The position numbers were made by a program, and so were the translations under genes. A stretch of DNA of 64,000 bases. Origin: Carposina sasakii. Lineage: Eukaryota > Arthropoda > Insecta > Lepidoptera > Carposinidae. This document shows, piece after piece, positions 37,801 through 48,000 of this stretch. The DNA lies in the NCBI GenBank assembly GCA_014607495.2, contig CP053157.1, positions 9,300,001 to 9,364,000 of the forward strand, given 5' to 3'. Positions within the stretch are counted from its first letter, which is position 1, and each line of letters opens with the position of its first letter. Below the pieces are notes generated by a model, which did not search any database, was not told the DNA's origin, and saw only the letters and a program-made list of their open reading frames with translations.

Positions 37801-39502
37801 AGGATAAACCAACGTATGCAGGGTGTGTGTGACAGCCAGGCAAATACTGAATAAGTACCATTGTTTAAAGTTATACGACAGTGTTATTACTCGCAGGAAA
37901 TGCATTTTTAATTCGATGTTTGATTTCGGGCGATCCGATGACTAAATGGGCTTATTGTCATACATTACTGTTTTTTGGACCACTTGTGACTCTCCATTGG
38001 GGTTAATCGGGATTTTAAACTTTTTGTGACCAAAATCATCCATAGGTTAAAATTTTGTTTTCAAGTCATTATCTAAGGCCTATTCAAACGAACTACACAA
38101 TTTTTCCTGAAATTTTTTTTTAATAGCCGGAACATTTTGGAATTATCTTGCGAATATTTTCTGTGTTTTTGCCTTAGAATCATGGTCTGAAGTCTCTATA
38201 TCAATTTAAATTTAAATTTGCCTGGCTGTCACTTCCATCCTGTATACGAGACTTTTCATAAATTAATTTTACACTTACTGAGTTTTTCATTACATTTAAC
38301 TCTCTGCATCTCGACCACGTACAATGTGCGCGTACAAATTTTTTGAGACGCTGCCAAAAGCTCGTCAAATTATTGCATGTTCGCAATTTTGAATTAATCT
38401 TCTCCTTAATGCCTAGTTTAATTGATATATCACATCGAGAAGAAAATGAACTCACTATAAGAAGAGGTTCTTATTTCTAAATTTTTTTATACTATTATAT
38501 CTGTTTTTAACTTTTGCTTACTGGTGGTGTTATCATAGTTCAGAATTAAAACTAAAATATTTTTTCAGTGTCTCTCTTCTAAACAGTAGGTAATAATTTT
38601 GTCGAAAATTATAATGCAATAATCTACTTTCAGCTTCCTGTACATTTGTAGTGGTACAAGTCATGATGTCGAATGTGGACCATATAAAGAAGAGCGTGCG
38701 AGTTGTGTACCCAGAAAAGGCCTATCATTAGTGAGTTTATTTAACTTTGCATATGTAATGAAACCATTAAATACGAGTAGTAGGGTCACCTACTAATTTA
38801 CCATAACGACTTCAATTAAAATAGTTCTGGTGGATAATTTAACGTATTTTTTAATTTGTTAACCATTCAAGTTAAGTTATTTTATTTGACGGCCGATTGG
38901 TGTAGTTGGTACTGGCTCTGCCTACGACGCCATAGGTCTTGGTTTCGAATCCCGGTAGGTGCAAACATTGACATGATAAATATTGATGTTTGTTTCCGAG
39001 TCATGGATATTTCTATACTTATCTATGTATTTATATACCGTTGCTTATTACCCACGACACAAGACCTTAGGGTTCTTAATGTGGGACTAGGTCAATGTGT
39101 TGTGAAGTGTGTGAATTTATTAAAAAAAAAAACGTTATTTTGACGTAGTTTTGAATTGTTAACAATTTAATTTAGAAAATTGCGTTAAAAAATTATCCAC
39201 CAGAATTAATTTATTTTAAGTTGTTATGGTCAAATAAAGGAACTACACAATCCTTAAAATTTTCACACTATCTTAACTCAAGTCTACCCATGTGATAGAG
39301 CATGAACCGTTACGCTTTCCGAGGCTAACACATAAATTTTTATTGCAGCTACCACGTAAGCTTCTTCCTCGCCTGGTTTGTGGTCCTCGTCAACTTTCTC
39401 GCCGCAGCTTCCTTCCTATGGTTCTCGAGGAAGAGGAAAGGTGATAAAGCAGCCACTGACGAGCTAGCAATGGCGGACGAACCCATTGCAATAGGGCGAT
39501 GA
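28852..39502 (+). CDS. Four-transmembrane protein of the PMP22/claudin superfamily, 269 aa
   Basis: Six coding exons: 28852-29029, 32691-32855, 35900-35977, 37246-37383, 38634-38730, 39349-39502 (810 nt including TGA), all with GT-AG junctions and matching phase. The start METDKIST lies two bases after an acceptor (CCGCAG|TCATG), so an untranslated first exon exists upstream. Membrane segments fall at about residues 28-48, 146-168, 178-198 and 219-245; the C-tail is cytosolic, beginning RKRKGDK. The first extracellular loop has W52, then GLW (76-78), C81 and C116, the W-GLW-C-C signature of claudins, PMP22/EMP, clarins and calcium-channel gamma subunits, plus a possible N-glycosylation site NAT at 95-97. 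The loop is long, with ~34 residues between the cysteines, so it is not a typical claudin. Membership of the superfamily is solid. Whether it acts in septate junctions, as a channel accessory subunit, or otherwise cannot be told from sequence. Confidence 0.88.
29030..31261. other. Intron 1 of the claudin-like gene, first part
   Basis: AT-rich and non-coding. A loose inverted similarity (ATCGCCTC near 29854, GAGGCGAT near 29907) may be a decayed foldback element. Nothing else supported. Confidence 0.4.
31262..31445 (+). repeat. Copy of the 'GTTCCC...GACATGCACGGA' family
   Basis: GTGTTCCCAAAATG, AGCTGCAGGATTACGAAGAA, TTCATCGCCTGAGGGAACG, ACATGCACGGAAGGAAATGC and GTAGAGTCCCGCATCAGTAC. These words recur, often reverse-complemented, near 19705, 32092, 46045, 57055 and 58187. 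Confidence 0.65.
32092..32510 (+). repeat. Reverse copy of the 'GACATGCACGGA' family followed by a headless SINE body
   Basis: 32092-32283 is the reverse complement of the family at 31262 (GCATGTCGTAAGAGTCGAC, CTGATCATTTACATC, TCATGAACACAG). 32284-32510 matches the body of the SINE at 52383-52728 in inverse orientation (CTCGTGCCTCGGAAAGCACG, GTCGTGTCGGCTTTCCGTCC, TTGGTCGCCTTGGCCGAAAT). Confidence 0.7.
32905..33130 (-). mobile_element. RTE-type LINE 3' fragment with an internal deletion
   Basis: The minus frame reads [19 protein letters not shown] and [13 protein letters not shown], typical of the C-terminal part of RTE-type reverse transcriptases. It then jumps directly to the extreme 3' end ([16 protein letters not shown]). 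Compared with 54632-54875 the segment between is missing, so it is a deleted, inactive copy. Confidence 0.8.
33823..34052 (+). mobile_element. tRNA-derived SINE, family 1, copy 1
   Basis: TTGACGGCCAATTGGTCTAG (A-box region), then GTTCTGGGTTCGAATCCCGG (B box GGTTCGAATCC). The body includes GATGTTTGTTTCCGAGTCAT, ACAAGACCTTAGGGATCTTA and GGGAATAGGTTAATGTGTTG. It lies in intron 2 of the claudin-like gene. Confidence 0.85.
34053..35899. other. Intron 2 of the claudin-like gene, remainder
   Basis: A plus frame of 118 codons at 34402-34758 is hydrophobic and T-rich with no recognisable domain; I treat it as chance. Otherwise AT-rich, no structured element found. Confidence 0.4.
37040..37135 (+). 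repeat. 3' tail of an interspersed retroelement
   Basis: CATAGGGATGGACAGACAGC followed by TTTGTTTTATAATATTAGTG, the same tail design as at 28230-28428. Confidence 0.55.
37819..38245. mobile_element. MITE copy 2 with 'GACAGCCAGGCAAAT' inner ends
   Basis: Left CAGGGTGTG...GACAGCCAGGCAAAT and right ATTTGCCTGGCTGTC...CATCCTGTAT form terminal inverted repeats of ~28 bp. Internal words match the element at 22062-22535 in inverse orientation. In intron 4 of the claudin-like gene. Confidence 0.85.
38800..39230. mobile_element. Foldback MITE carrying a nested SINE
   Basis: Outer arms: ACCATAACGACTTCAATTAA and GTTCTGGTGGATAATTTAAC on the left; GTTAAAAAATTATCCACCAG and TTTTAAGTTGTTATGGT on the right. 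The centre is occupied by the SINE at 38887-39121. In intron 5 of the claudin-like gene. Confidence 0.85.
38887..39121 (+). mobile_element. tRNA-derived SINE, family 1, copy 2 (nested)
   Basis: TTGACGGCCGATTGGTGTAG (A box TGGTGTAGTTGG) and GGTTTCGAATCCCGGTAGG (B box), then the family body ending ...AATGTGTTGTGAAGTGTGTG and an A-rich tail. GTTATTTT occurs on both sides and may be the target duplication. Confidence 0.88.
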
Positions 39503-41110
39503 CGCACTACGCTCCCAATTTTTCAGCATCTACTTCGGGACTTCCCATCTCAACTGAATAGTGCTCAAGAGACCAATACCAACGTCTTCCATTATGCTAT
39601 TGGAATGATTGCGGGAATTCGAACAACTATGCCTGGTGTAAAGATTCCTTTACTTACAAGATTGCATGTAAAATTGACTAACAACGTTACGTTTTACAAA
39701 TTACACTTTCACGGTACATCTCGCATAAAATTTGAATTATTATACAAAAATTTATTAATTGGTTCTGTATTTATGATGCAACTTTAGCAGTAAATGAAAC
39801 AGAAACTTTACTATGACTGAGCTTTAGATCAAGAATACAACGAAAGAGGCTATTATCATTTACCCAAGAGCTGAGCTTATCTATGTTCAATATTTTTATC
39901 AAATTATTGTTAAAATTTTCTATCTAACGTTTTTGATGTAGCATTTGAAATTATTCTCAAATCGTATCCGTTACTATATATCGAATTTTACGTGACGTCT
40001 TGCTTCTTTTACGTGACGTCTTGTTTCTTTTACGTGACAGAATTCTGTAAGTAAAACAAAGTTTTTTGTACTATGCACTTTTGATTACACGTTCGACATT
40101 ATAATAATAAAATGATTGGCCAAATATACTCAATAATAGTTTAAAAATTAATGTACACGTAAAAATTATTTTTGGTAACACTTTCTGGACTTTAACTGTG
40201 GACATCTACCTATATTATGTCTAGATAATAATAGTTCACTCCAAAAAGTTAAACTCTGGTATTCACAGTTGTACCTATTGTTCCCAATGAGGCTATCAAT
40301 CGAGGAGATAACAGTGATTTCTGTCGCTAGAGACATAGGAGTAATTTTTCAATAGTTGATGTTAATCACAGTGTAAGTAAATGACTATGTATACCAAGGT
40401 TAGAGTACTTACCTAAATACTCAGTTCTAGTCAACTATTTAATACGCTAGTTTTTGTTATGTTTAATCTTTGTAACTTTACAAGTATGTCTTTTACAATG
40501 TTATTAATACATAGGTACTTTAAACATATCTAAGTATTCATTTTGAAAAGCAACTGGGGCCAACTCTGAAATGCTATTTATATAACTAAGAAAATTTTGA
40601 AATAATCTTTTGGCTAAACATCCGATAGACACAGTCATTAATCTATTTTGAAATACAGCAGTCCGTAAAGCTCTCAATCATTAGGTATGTTATGTACTTA
40701 CGATCAGAGACTATTTATTATTTTCTTTGAATAATGACTAATGTATTATGTTCGATATTTTTAAAATATATTACTCATTTGTAAAGGCAGATTTTTTAGT
40801 AAGTGATAATTTAATAGCACAAAATTGACTGCGCGCAAACATTTTAAATTATACTTGGTCTAAAAAGAGCCCCAAAATCTCGCGCAACAGAATATGCCGG
40901 GACCAAATGAATTATAATTACCAAAATATATATAAATTATGTCTAAATTTGGAACACCAAGGCCTAAGCCCGCCTTCTTTTTGCAATGTTTGCGGATAGT
41001 ATATTCCATTCTATGTACTTATTTGCAAAGTTGTGTGCTGTGTGTTATGTACAAATGCATATTGTTCTTCATTTTATAAATTCCTTTTTAATTAATAAAA
41101 CGATGAAAGT
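39503..41110 (+). other. 3' flank of the claudin-like gene with candidate poly(A) signals
   Basis: Non-coding sequence after the TGA. AATAAA occurs near 40107 and 41093 on the plus strand; either could end the transcript. ACGTGACGTCTTG is repeated twice near 39990-40025. No gene found. Confidence 0.45.
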
Positions 41111-41396
41111 TTGTGATATAGTTTTATTACTTACTTATGATGTATATAAACCGCAAGCTGCAATACCACTTTAAGGAATGCAATGCAAAACATAGTGAAA
41201 TGTGATACTATCTGGTGATTAATAGTAGGTAGGTTCTTTGCTTGCTTTATATGTTAAGCCAACCTGTGAAGTTTTTTTTTTATTTGACATATATTTCCAC
41301 ATAAAACGATGTTCAAGGATAAAATCATGTAATGTCTTAACATCACTCACAGCAGAAATAAGAACATATCAACAAATATAAAAAAAAACTAATGGC

Positions 41397-41610
41397 CACC
41401 CACGACTTCGTCCACGTGAGAGAGTATTGCACCCGTGCGAAGCCGAGGTGAGTATCTATATAGCCTTTAGCCTTCCTCGATAAATAGGCTATTTATCTCT
41501 TACAGAAATTTTTAAATCGGAGTAATAGTTCCTTAGATTAGCGCATTCAAACTCTTCAGCTTTATAATATTAATCTTATATAAGTATAGGTAAGGATGCT
41601 ATTATCTCTT
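41397..41610 (+). repeat. Interspersed element with 'GGCCACCCACGACTTCGTCC' head
   Basis: GGCCACCCACGACTTCGTCC followed by degenerate sequence ending TTTATAATATTAATCTTATA, a forward copy of the family at 28230-28428. From 41611 to 42577 I see no gene; the plus frame at 41900-42175 has no recognisable features. Confidence 0.55.
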
Positions 41611-42577
41611 GGTATTTAAGACAAACTAATCCCAGCAATTTTTTTTATATAGGTCTACATAGATATCATAGTCTAAACCGATTCGAAAAATTAGTCACCA
41701 ATGATTTTTTAAGACTAGAAATTGCTCTCAGCATGATGTAGTGTTCTAATTTTCTCCGTTGCTTTGTGGTTCATTTTTATTTTTAGTCACCTGCCAGTGT
41801 TGGCGGCAGAACAGTGGTTTTACATTGTCGTGGCTACACATTATTACAATAGCGAAGTCTCGTAAAATTTTATGGATTTAATAAGACTATGCAGAATGAT
41901 TGTTATTATTACTAACACCAAAATTAAGGGGTGTAATTATGAATCATAGTATAGGTATATTCCGCAATATTTTTTACACAGTTAATCATAATGATAGTCC
42001 CTACATTGACGGTAATTTTCTGAATAAAGAAGGATTTAAAATTGCGAACTTAATCTTTCGTGGGTATTTTTCTGAATTCTGTCTTATCCCCAAGGATGGT
42101 ACCTACTGTTCAAAGTTCATCATACAACACAATAATCCATTTCCAGTAGAATTAGCTAGTAAGAACGCTGGGTAACTTTTAGATATTTTCACAAGTTCTT
42201 TTTGATGAAAAGAAAAAAAACGTGCGTGCTATTTTAAGGAGCATTGTTAGAAGTCTGGCAGACGTCCAGTGCTTGCCGGCGATGCCAACGTCAATAAAGG
42301 TTACTGACAAAAAATTAGGATTAATGAGCCGGTAATGATGATACGTTATGTTTTATTTTCTATTCGAACTTATCATTAGGTACGATTCTAAAAAAGTTGA
42401 TAGATTGGAAAAGCCTTATAAATCTTAAAGTCCAAATATTGTGACCATTGCCTCTACTTTATTAGAGCAAACTAGAGATCATCTTCCTGGCCTTATCCCA
42501 TTATTTATATGGCCGGCGCAATATATTCAAGATTTATGAGTACGAAGCTCCACTTTATTCGTGTCATTATTGGAATC

Positions 42578-42694
42578 TTGTACATCTCAACTATACCCTC
42601 AAAATTGGTCAGAAGTGGCACCATGTGGTCCTATCGGCCCTTGGTGTTCTGCCTACCCCGTAAGGGATAAAGGCGTTATTATATGTATGTATGT
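42578..42694 (-). repeat. Copy 5 of the 'ATAATCACGCCTTTATCCC' repeat family (reverse, short)
   Basis: TTGTACATCTCAACTATACC, AAATTGGTCAGAAGTGGCAC, TTGGTGTTCTGCCTACCCCG, ending TATATGTATGTATGTA. It lacks the outer part that copies 2, 3 and 6 have. Confidence 0.85.
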
Positions 42695-43311
42695 ATTGGA
42701 ATCTGTAAGTGTAACTTAGCTAATCTAGGTGAGAGTTGGCGTCAGGCAGGCAGCCGGCCGTATAAACAAACGTCAAAGCCTTGGCATTATGAGTTTTAAT
42801 GGGAACACTTTCCCCTAAAGTGGACAAGTTCCATTCTCGCAAATCTTGAATTTCAAATGTCGTTACAATTTCCTACATAATTTATTATAAGAGCCAAGCT
42901 CAGAAAACATGTAATATGAAGTCAAATTAACGAAAAAGTGGTGCCAGTCTGTTAACAACAGGTTTTACTTTACGCCGGCAAAATGACTTTCAGTTTACAA
43001 CGAGTAAACTGAACTCCGTCTAGCCCGATATATTTTGCAAGTCACTGACAGGGTAAGAGAGCAGATAATATAACATAATGCATACTGGATACTAACATCG
43101 TCTTTTGTTTGCGAAAGTTCTAAAGTACTAAACTTGGCCCTTCTGAGATTTAATACGAACACCGTTGTATTTACCAAAATAGTGATGCGGGGTAGATCCC
43201 TAAGTAGTATTGTTATCCTACACTTTTTACGTATTTGAACTGAATTTTGTAGTGCTTTGCAGTACTATTTTGCATATAAATCCCATCTACTTTACATTAA
43301 TGCGACAGAAC

Positions 43312-44020
43312 TAGACATGGGTAACTCCGGACACAACTATATCCTCGGATATATATCCAGAGGTGGATATGAATCAACTCCTTCACTTTAAAGAAAGTTA
43401 CTATATCCTATATCCGACCCACTCCGACCTACCGAATAATGCCGAAGATAAGAATAAGTGAGCGAGACGGAATGCGAACGCGCCGAAACGCGTCGTACTA
43501 TCGCAGTAGACGCATGAGCGCGAATGTAACGACATTATACGAGTATATACGAATACTCACGAGCGACAGGCATGCCGTTTAGTATAAATATTTGTTTTCG
43601 TAATTATAATTTTCAAAATTTCTATTCATTCTGTTTTATATTTGATCTTAAGTATTTTGTTTATAATGTAAATAAAAGCTGTTTGGATTTGGAATTATTT
43701 TTAGGACAATAGTTTTAGTGTACCTACTGTGATTTTTAAATACGCCTATCAAATATTCTAATTATTATTTGGATAGATCATCCCAATCATATCTCGGTTC
43801 GCTTAATCTCTTCATTCCCGGATATGTACGCGGAGTTGGATCTGTTAAAAGGACACACAACAACCTAACCAAACCAATCCCAGTCATATCTCGCGTCACT
43901 TAAATCTCTTCGTTCCCGGATATACACGCGGAGTTGGATATGTTAAAAGGATATATATCCTTAGTCGGAGTGATATACTACATGTTCAATCCTTTCCCGG
44001 ATATGATTAGCCCATGCCTA
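43312..44020. mobile_element. Non-autonomous hAT-type element with 8-bp target duplication
   Basis: GACAGAAC occurs immediately left (43304-43311) and right (44021-44028). The ends are inverted: TAGACATGGGTAA at the left, TTAGCCCATGCCTA at the right. An 8-bp duplication and short TA-ended inverted repeats are hallmarks of the hAT superfamily. Inside are two direct copies of a ~75-bp unit (about 43786-43860 and 43886-43960, each with TTCCCGGATAT and ACGCGGAGTTGGAT) and a GC-rich part near 43470. No transposase frame. Confidence 0.9.
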
Positions 44021-44267
44021 GACAGAACACAAATGAAACCCATGCGAGATTATAGTAAGACTGCAATTTGCGAAATGTACAGTCTACTTTGGTAATTTCT
44101 ATTAAAAGTTCATTGACACTCAGGAAGTTTGCATTGCACTTTATATTAAATACTAACCAAATACCATGTTTTGTAAATACTCCTTAACTACGGCCTTATT
44201 ATGACATGTCTCAAAATTAGGGTTTGATATCCAATATCTATACATCTATACACATACATATAATAAA

Positions 44268-44602
44268 AATGTTACGGATCGCTGTCTGTACATGGAAGAT
44301 ATACCTATATAAGAAAAAATATTATAGTAGAAAACCTTTATCAACGCAATAGTACCCAAAACAATGATTTTTGGATTTTTTGTCTGTTTGTCGGTTTGTC
44401 TGTTTGTCTGTGCGTTTGTGCACGCTAATCTCAGAAACGGCTGAACCGATTTCGATTCAGTTTTCAGGAATTTATTGTGACAGGTCCCACATAACATATA
44501 GGCTACTTTTTATCCCAGGAAAATGTTTTTATCCCGGATAATTTCGATATTTTGTTTTTTTTTTCTGTAGTCCACGCGGACGGAGTCGCGGGCGTCAACT
44601 AG
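44268..44602 (-). repeat. Interspersed element, reverse copy, 'CGCGGACGGAGTCGCGGGCG' end
   Basis: On plus it reads AATCTCAGAAACGGCTGAAC, TAGGCTACTTTTTATCCCAG and CACGCGGACGGAGTCGCGGG, then CGTCAACTAGT. Nearly the same as 60585-60781. Confidence 0.7.
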
Positions 44603-44887
44603 TATTCAATAAGTAAGAAAGTTTAGTGTTGTAGTTTCGGGACGAAACGCCTTCAAATAATCAGTGGTACATTCTGGATATTTCATTCTGGACACGCCGC
44701 CGCTGCCACGCATCATCTTGTGGAAAATCGAAATAAACATTAAAAAAGGAGAAAAGCTGGAAAATATATCATTCATCTGAGGGAAAATCCAAAAAAAAAT
44801 TTCGTTCTACGGCATCTACACCTGGCATGCCTGGCATGAAAACATAGCATGAAAACTAGACGACACCCGATCGATATTTGTTTGACA

Positions 44888-44901
44888 TTTTCCATGGTAA
44901 C
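44888..44901 (+). promoter_or_regulatory. X-box (RFX site) upstream of the CCDC96-like gene
   Basis: TTTTCCATGGTAAC differs from the ciliary X-box consensus GTTNCCATGGNAAC at the first base only. It lies about 105 bp before the start codon at 45007. RFX factors control genes for cilia and sperm flagella, which fits the product encoded downstream. Confidence 0.6.
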
Positions 44902-45006
44902 GAATTTTGCAGTCAATGTGTGCACGGATAATAGAATAAATAAAATAATTTTGGAAGAAACCCTGCTTAGATCAATAACAGCTATAATTCCACTGGATCA
45001 CGCGAT

Positions 45007-48000
45007 ATGGCCGAGCATAAGGTATGTCTTCAGCATTGTCATTTAATTAATGTGGCTTACGTGACTTAGGAGCATGGGGTAAGTTGAGGAATGTTGTGGT
45101 TGGGTGTGGGGATGTGTTTTGGAAAAATTTAATTCTATTATATGTGGTAGTTCTTTGGTTGGGTTGGTAAAATAAACGTTGGTAAGAATTAATTGTATGC
45201 TGCGAGGATGCACAGAACTTAAAGTAGGCGCGGTTAATTTACAAAGCTGTGATTCAAGTGAATCACACGTTAATTATTATTGACTATTAAACACTGACCA
45301 AACATGTATTTTTGGAATATTCAGTATACTTAATAGAAACTTTGATAGAAACTATTTGCCTAATGCTAATGTAATGTATATCAGTTAGCTATAACTAAGT
45401 AGAAGCATCTTCGTATGTAAACCTAATGAGCAGACGGTCGTTTACCTTACATATCAACTAACCTATACAAGCGATGATTTCCAATCAGTTCCTGTATATT
45501 TAAAAACTGAAAACAATAATTATTATACAGGTTTAATCCCCCACAAAAGTCTTAAATGGATAGCATGACAAATATCTACGAAACCTTGAAAATTTTATCA
45601 AAATCCGCCAGCCAGACTGTCCATAAAAATAAATGGAACTTTACACAATAGACAAACCAGGCCAACCCTTTGGGGACTTTATTATTAGCATTTAAAATGT
45701 CTGGGGGCTTTACTGCGCGATAAACTAGTATTACGTTTGAGCTTTTACGATGCCCTTTATTTGATGTAAACGGTTACTTTGATAATTAAAAACACGTCTT
45801 GGTTTAGTTTTGTTTCAAGTTTGTGTGTTGATGACACATTTAGACTGACCATGTCTACAGCTTTTTGGTTCAATGAACTATACTTATACGAACCAACATT
45901 TACAACGGATGTGCCTTTCATGACATAACACAAAGTAGCCCCGTTTCCCTTTATTTTTGTCTAAGAATCAATATTATTAATAATACAATGCGATGTGAAA
46001 TGGAAGAAAAGTTTAAATTCATACATACTACATTATGTACTATAATGTGTTCCCGAAATGGGCAAACACCAACTGCAGGATTATAAAAAGATTCTACAGC
46101 CATGCTTAACATTGCTAAGTTTAAATACTTGCAATATTAATAAAAGATTTGACTCTCAGTTCAAACAAATGTCTCAACGAACATTTTGGAATGTAGCAAG
46201 AATATCGCGTAAATAAATAATTCTACCTGTTTGGGTATGTAGATACTATACCTATAAGATCAATAAAATCATCCAATGGAAACAATAGTTGATTGCTTGG
46301 TAAAGTTTGCCCATTTCCAAATTGGATGTTGTAACAATATACGACCAGTAGCGGAGTAACTTGATCACTTGCAATTAGGGCTATGTACACTGCCGTTAAG
46401 CTTTGAACAGTCTGCAACTAAGATAGTCGTTATAATGAAATTTTTTTTAAATTAAACATTCATTATTTGTGGTCTATCTCAAGTCTAATGTAACAATAAA
46501 TAACAATGAATCGATAATTTAAAAAAATTAAGAAATTAAACTAAAGCTATAATCAAAACTCGACTTATACATATAAAATGGTGGACAGTTTCCTAATTAG
46601 CTTATAAATGAGTAAATATCACTGCTGTTTTCCGTACAAATAAAATAAAAATAAAATATTTTAATTTTAGACTTGTTTTTCAGTTACGTTATATTTGCCG
46701 TTAGAGGCTGATAGTGATACCTATTTGTACGTAAAGCTTTTATATTATTTTGCATTGCAGAAAGATAATAAAAGGTTGTCAGTTAAATATGGCAAATTAA
46801 AAAAATCTAACAGCAAAATAAAACAGGAGGAAAAACCCAAAGAAAAAGATTCTTCTTCGGAGTCTAGTGGTAAAATAGCTATTAATAATTTTATAAATAG
46901 TTTATTTATAAGAACATAAGCATAAGGAAATTGCCAAATGTTATTTAGTAGATTCCCTAAGGAGTAATAAAGGAGCAATAAAAGAGCGTAGATAACTGTC
47001 GTAAGACAAAATATAATATTTTAGGAAACATTTAAGAGATTATCGAAGATATTTTTTCACTATTATCAGTAGAATCAACTCGCCTTGGCTGCAGGCACTG
47101 CAGATTTAATATTATAAATGCGTTATTTTATATAACTGATGCTTAATAAACGGAATTTCTTTAATATTGGATTTTATAGATAGCGTTCAAGAAGAACCAA
47201 GCGTATATGATCAAATTGGAAAAGGATTCGAAAAATGTGCAGCTACACTGGACCGAGAAGAATATTTGCAAGCACATAGAGATTTGTGTTTTGATCGCAG
47301 TCAGTTACAATTGAAAAACAATATACTGCACCGAAGAATAGCAGAATACTATAAGTATATAACTATTCATTAGTCATTACCTGAAACGTTTATTGTTTTT
47401 TAGCAAAACTAAGAAGTTGGGAAAAACATAATTGCGAATATAATATGTTAGGCGCTCAGTAATCCAAGGTATCATACTGGTTATTAATAGCTATTCTTAC
47501 GATTCTTTTAGAAAGCGTAAACTTGAACATGTTCTCAAACCTCTAGAACGTTCAGCGGATTTGGAAGAGAAATATCAAATGAAGTTATTTGCTTATGAAG
47601 ATTTAAAAATAAAAGAGGAAAGGGAAATTGCTGATGTAAGTTTTTTTCTCTTCATTTATTTAATACTCCTAATAAGACCAATAAGAATACGATTTGTATG
47701 AATAAAGAAGTCTTGAACATCACTAAGATACTTATTGATTTATCAGATAAAGAAAAAACTCAAAGCTGTCCAAGCACTATACAACGAGCGCTTGGAAAAT
47801 GGTGAGAATAAGTTTGAAGAGCTTCAAAATCTGGAACGAACCACAGGCATTGGACTTATTTATTCCAAGAAAGGAAAACCTATAGCAGATAAGGTATAGT
47901 GCATATTAATAGTAAATGATAATGGTATGTTTTTGAGTTCAAAATGTTAACAACATAAGAAGTAAAATAAAGAGGCCCACTCGTGAAAAAGCAAAAATAG

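Noticed and set aside
41900..42175. 91-codon plus-strand frame
   Set aside because: No recognisable features, no flanking splice pattern, in a repeat-rich gap.
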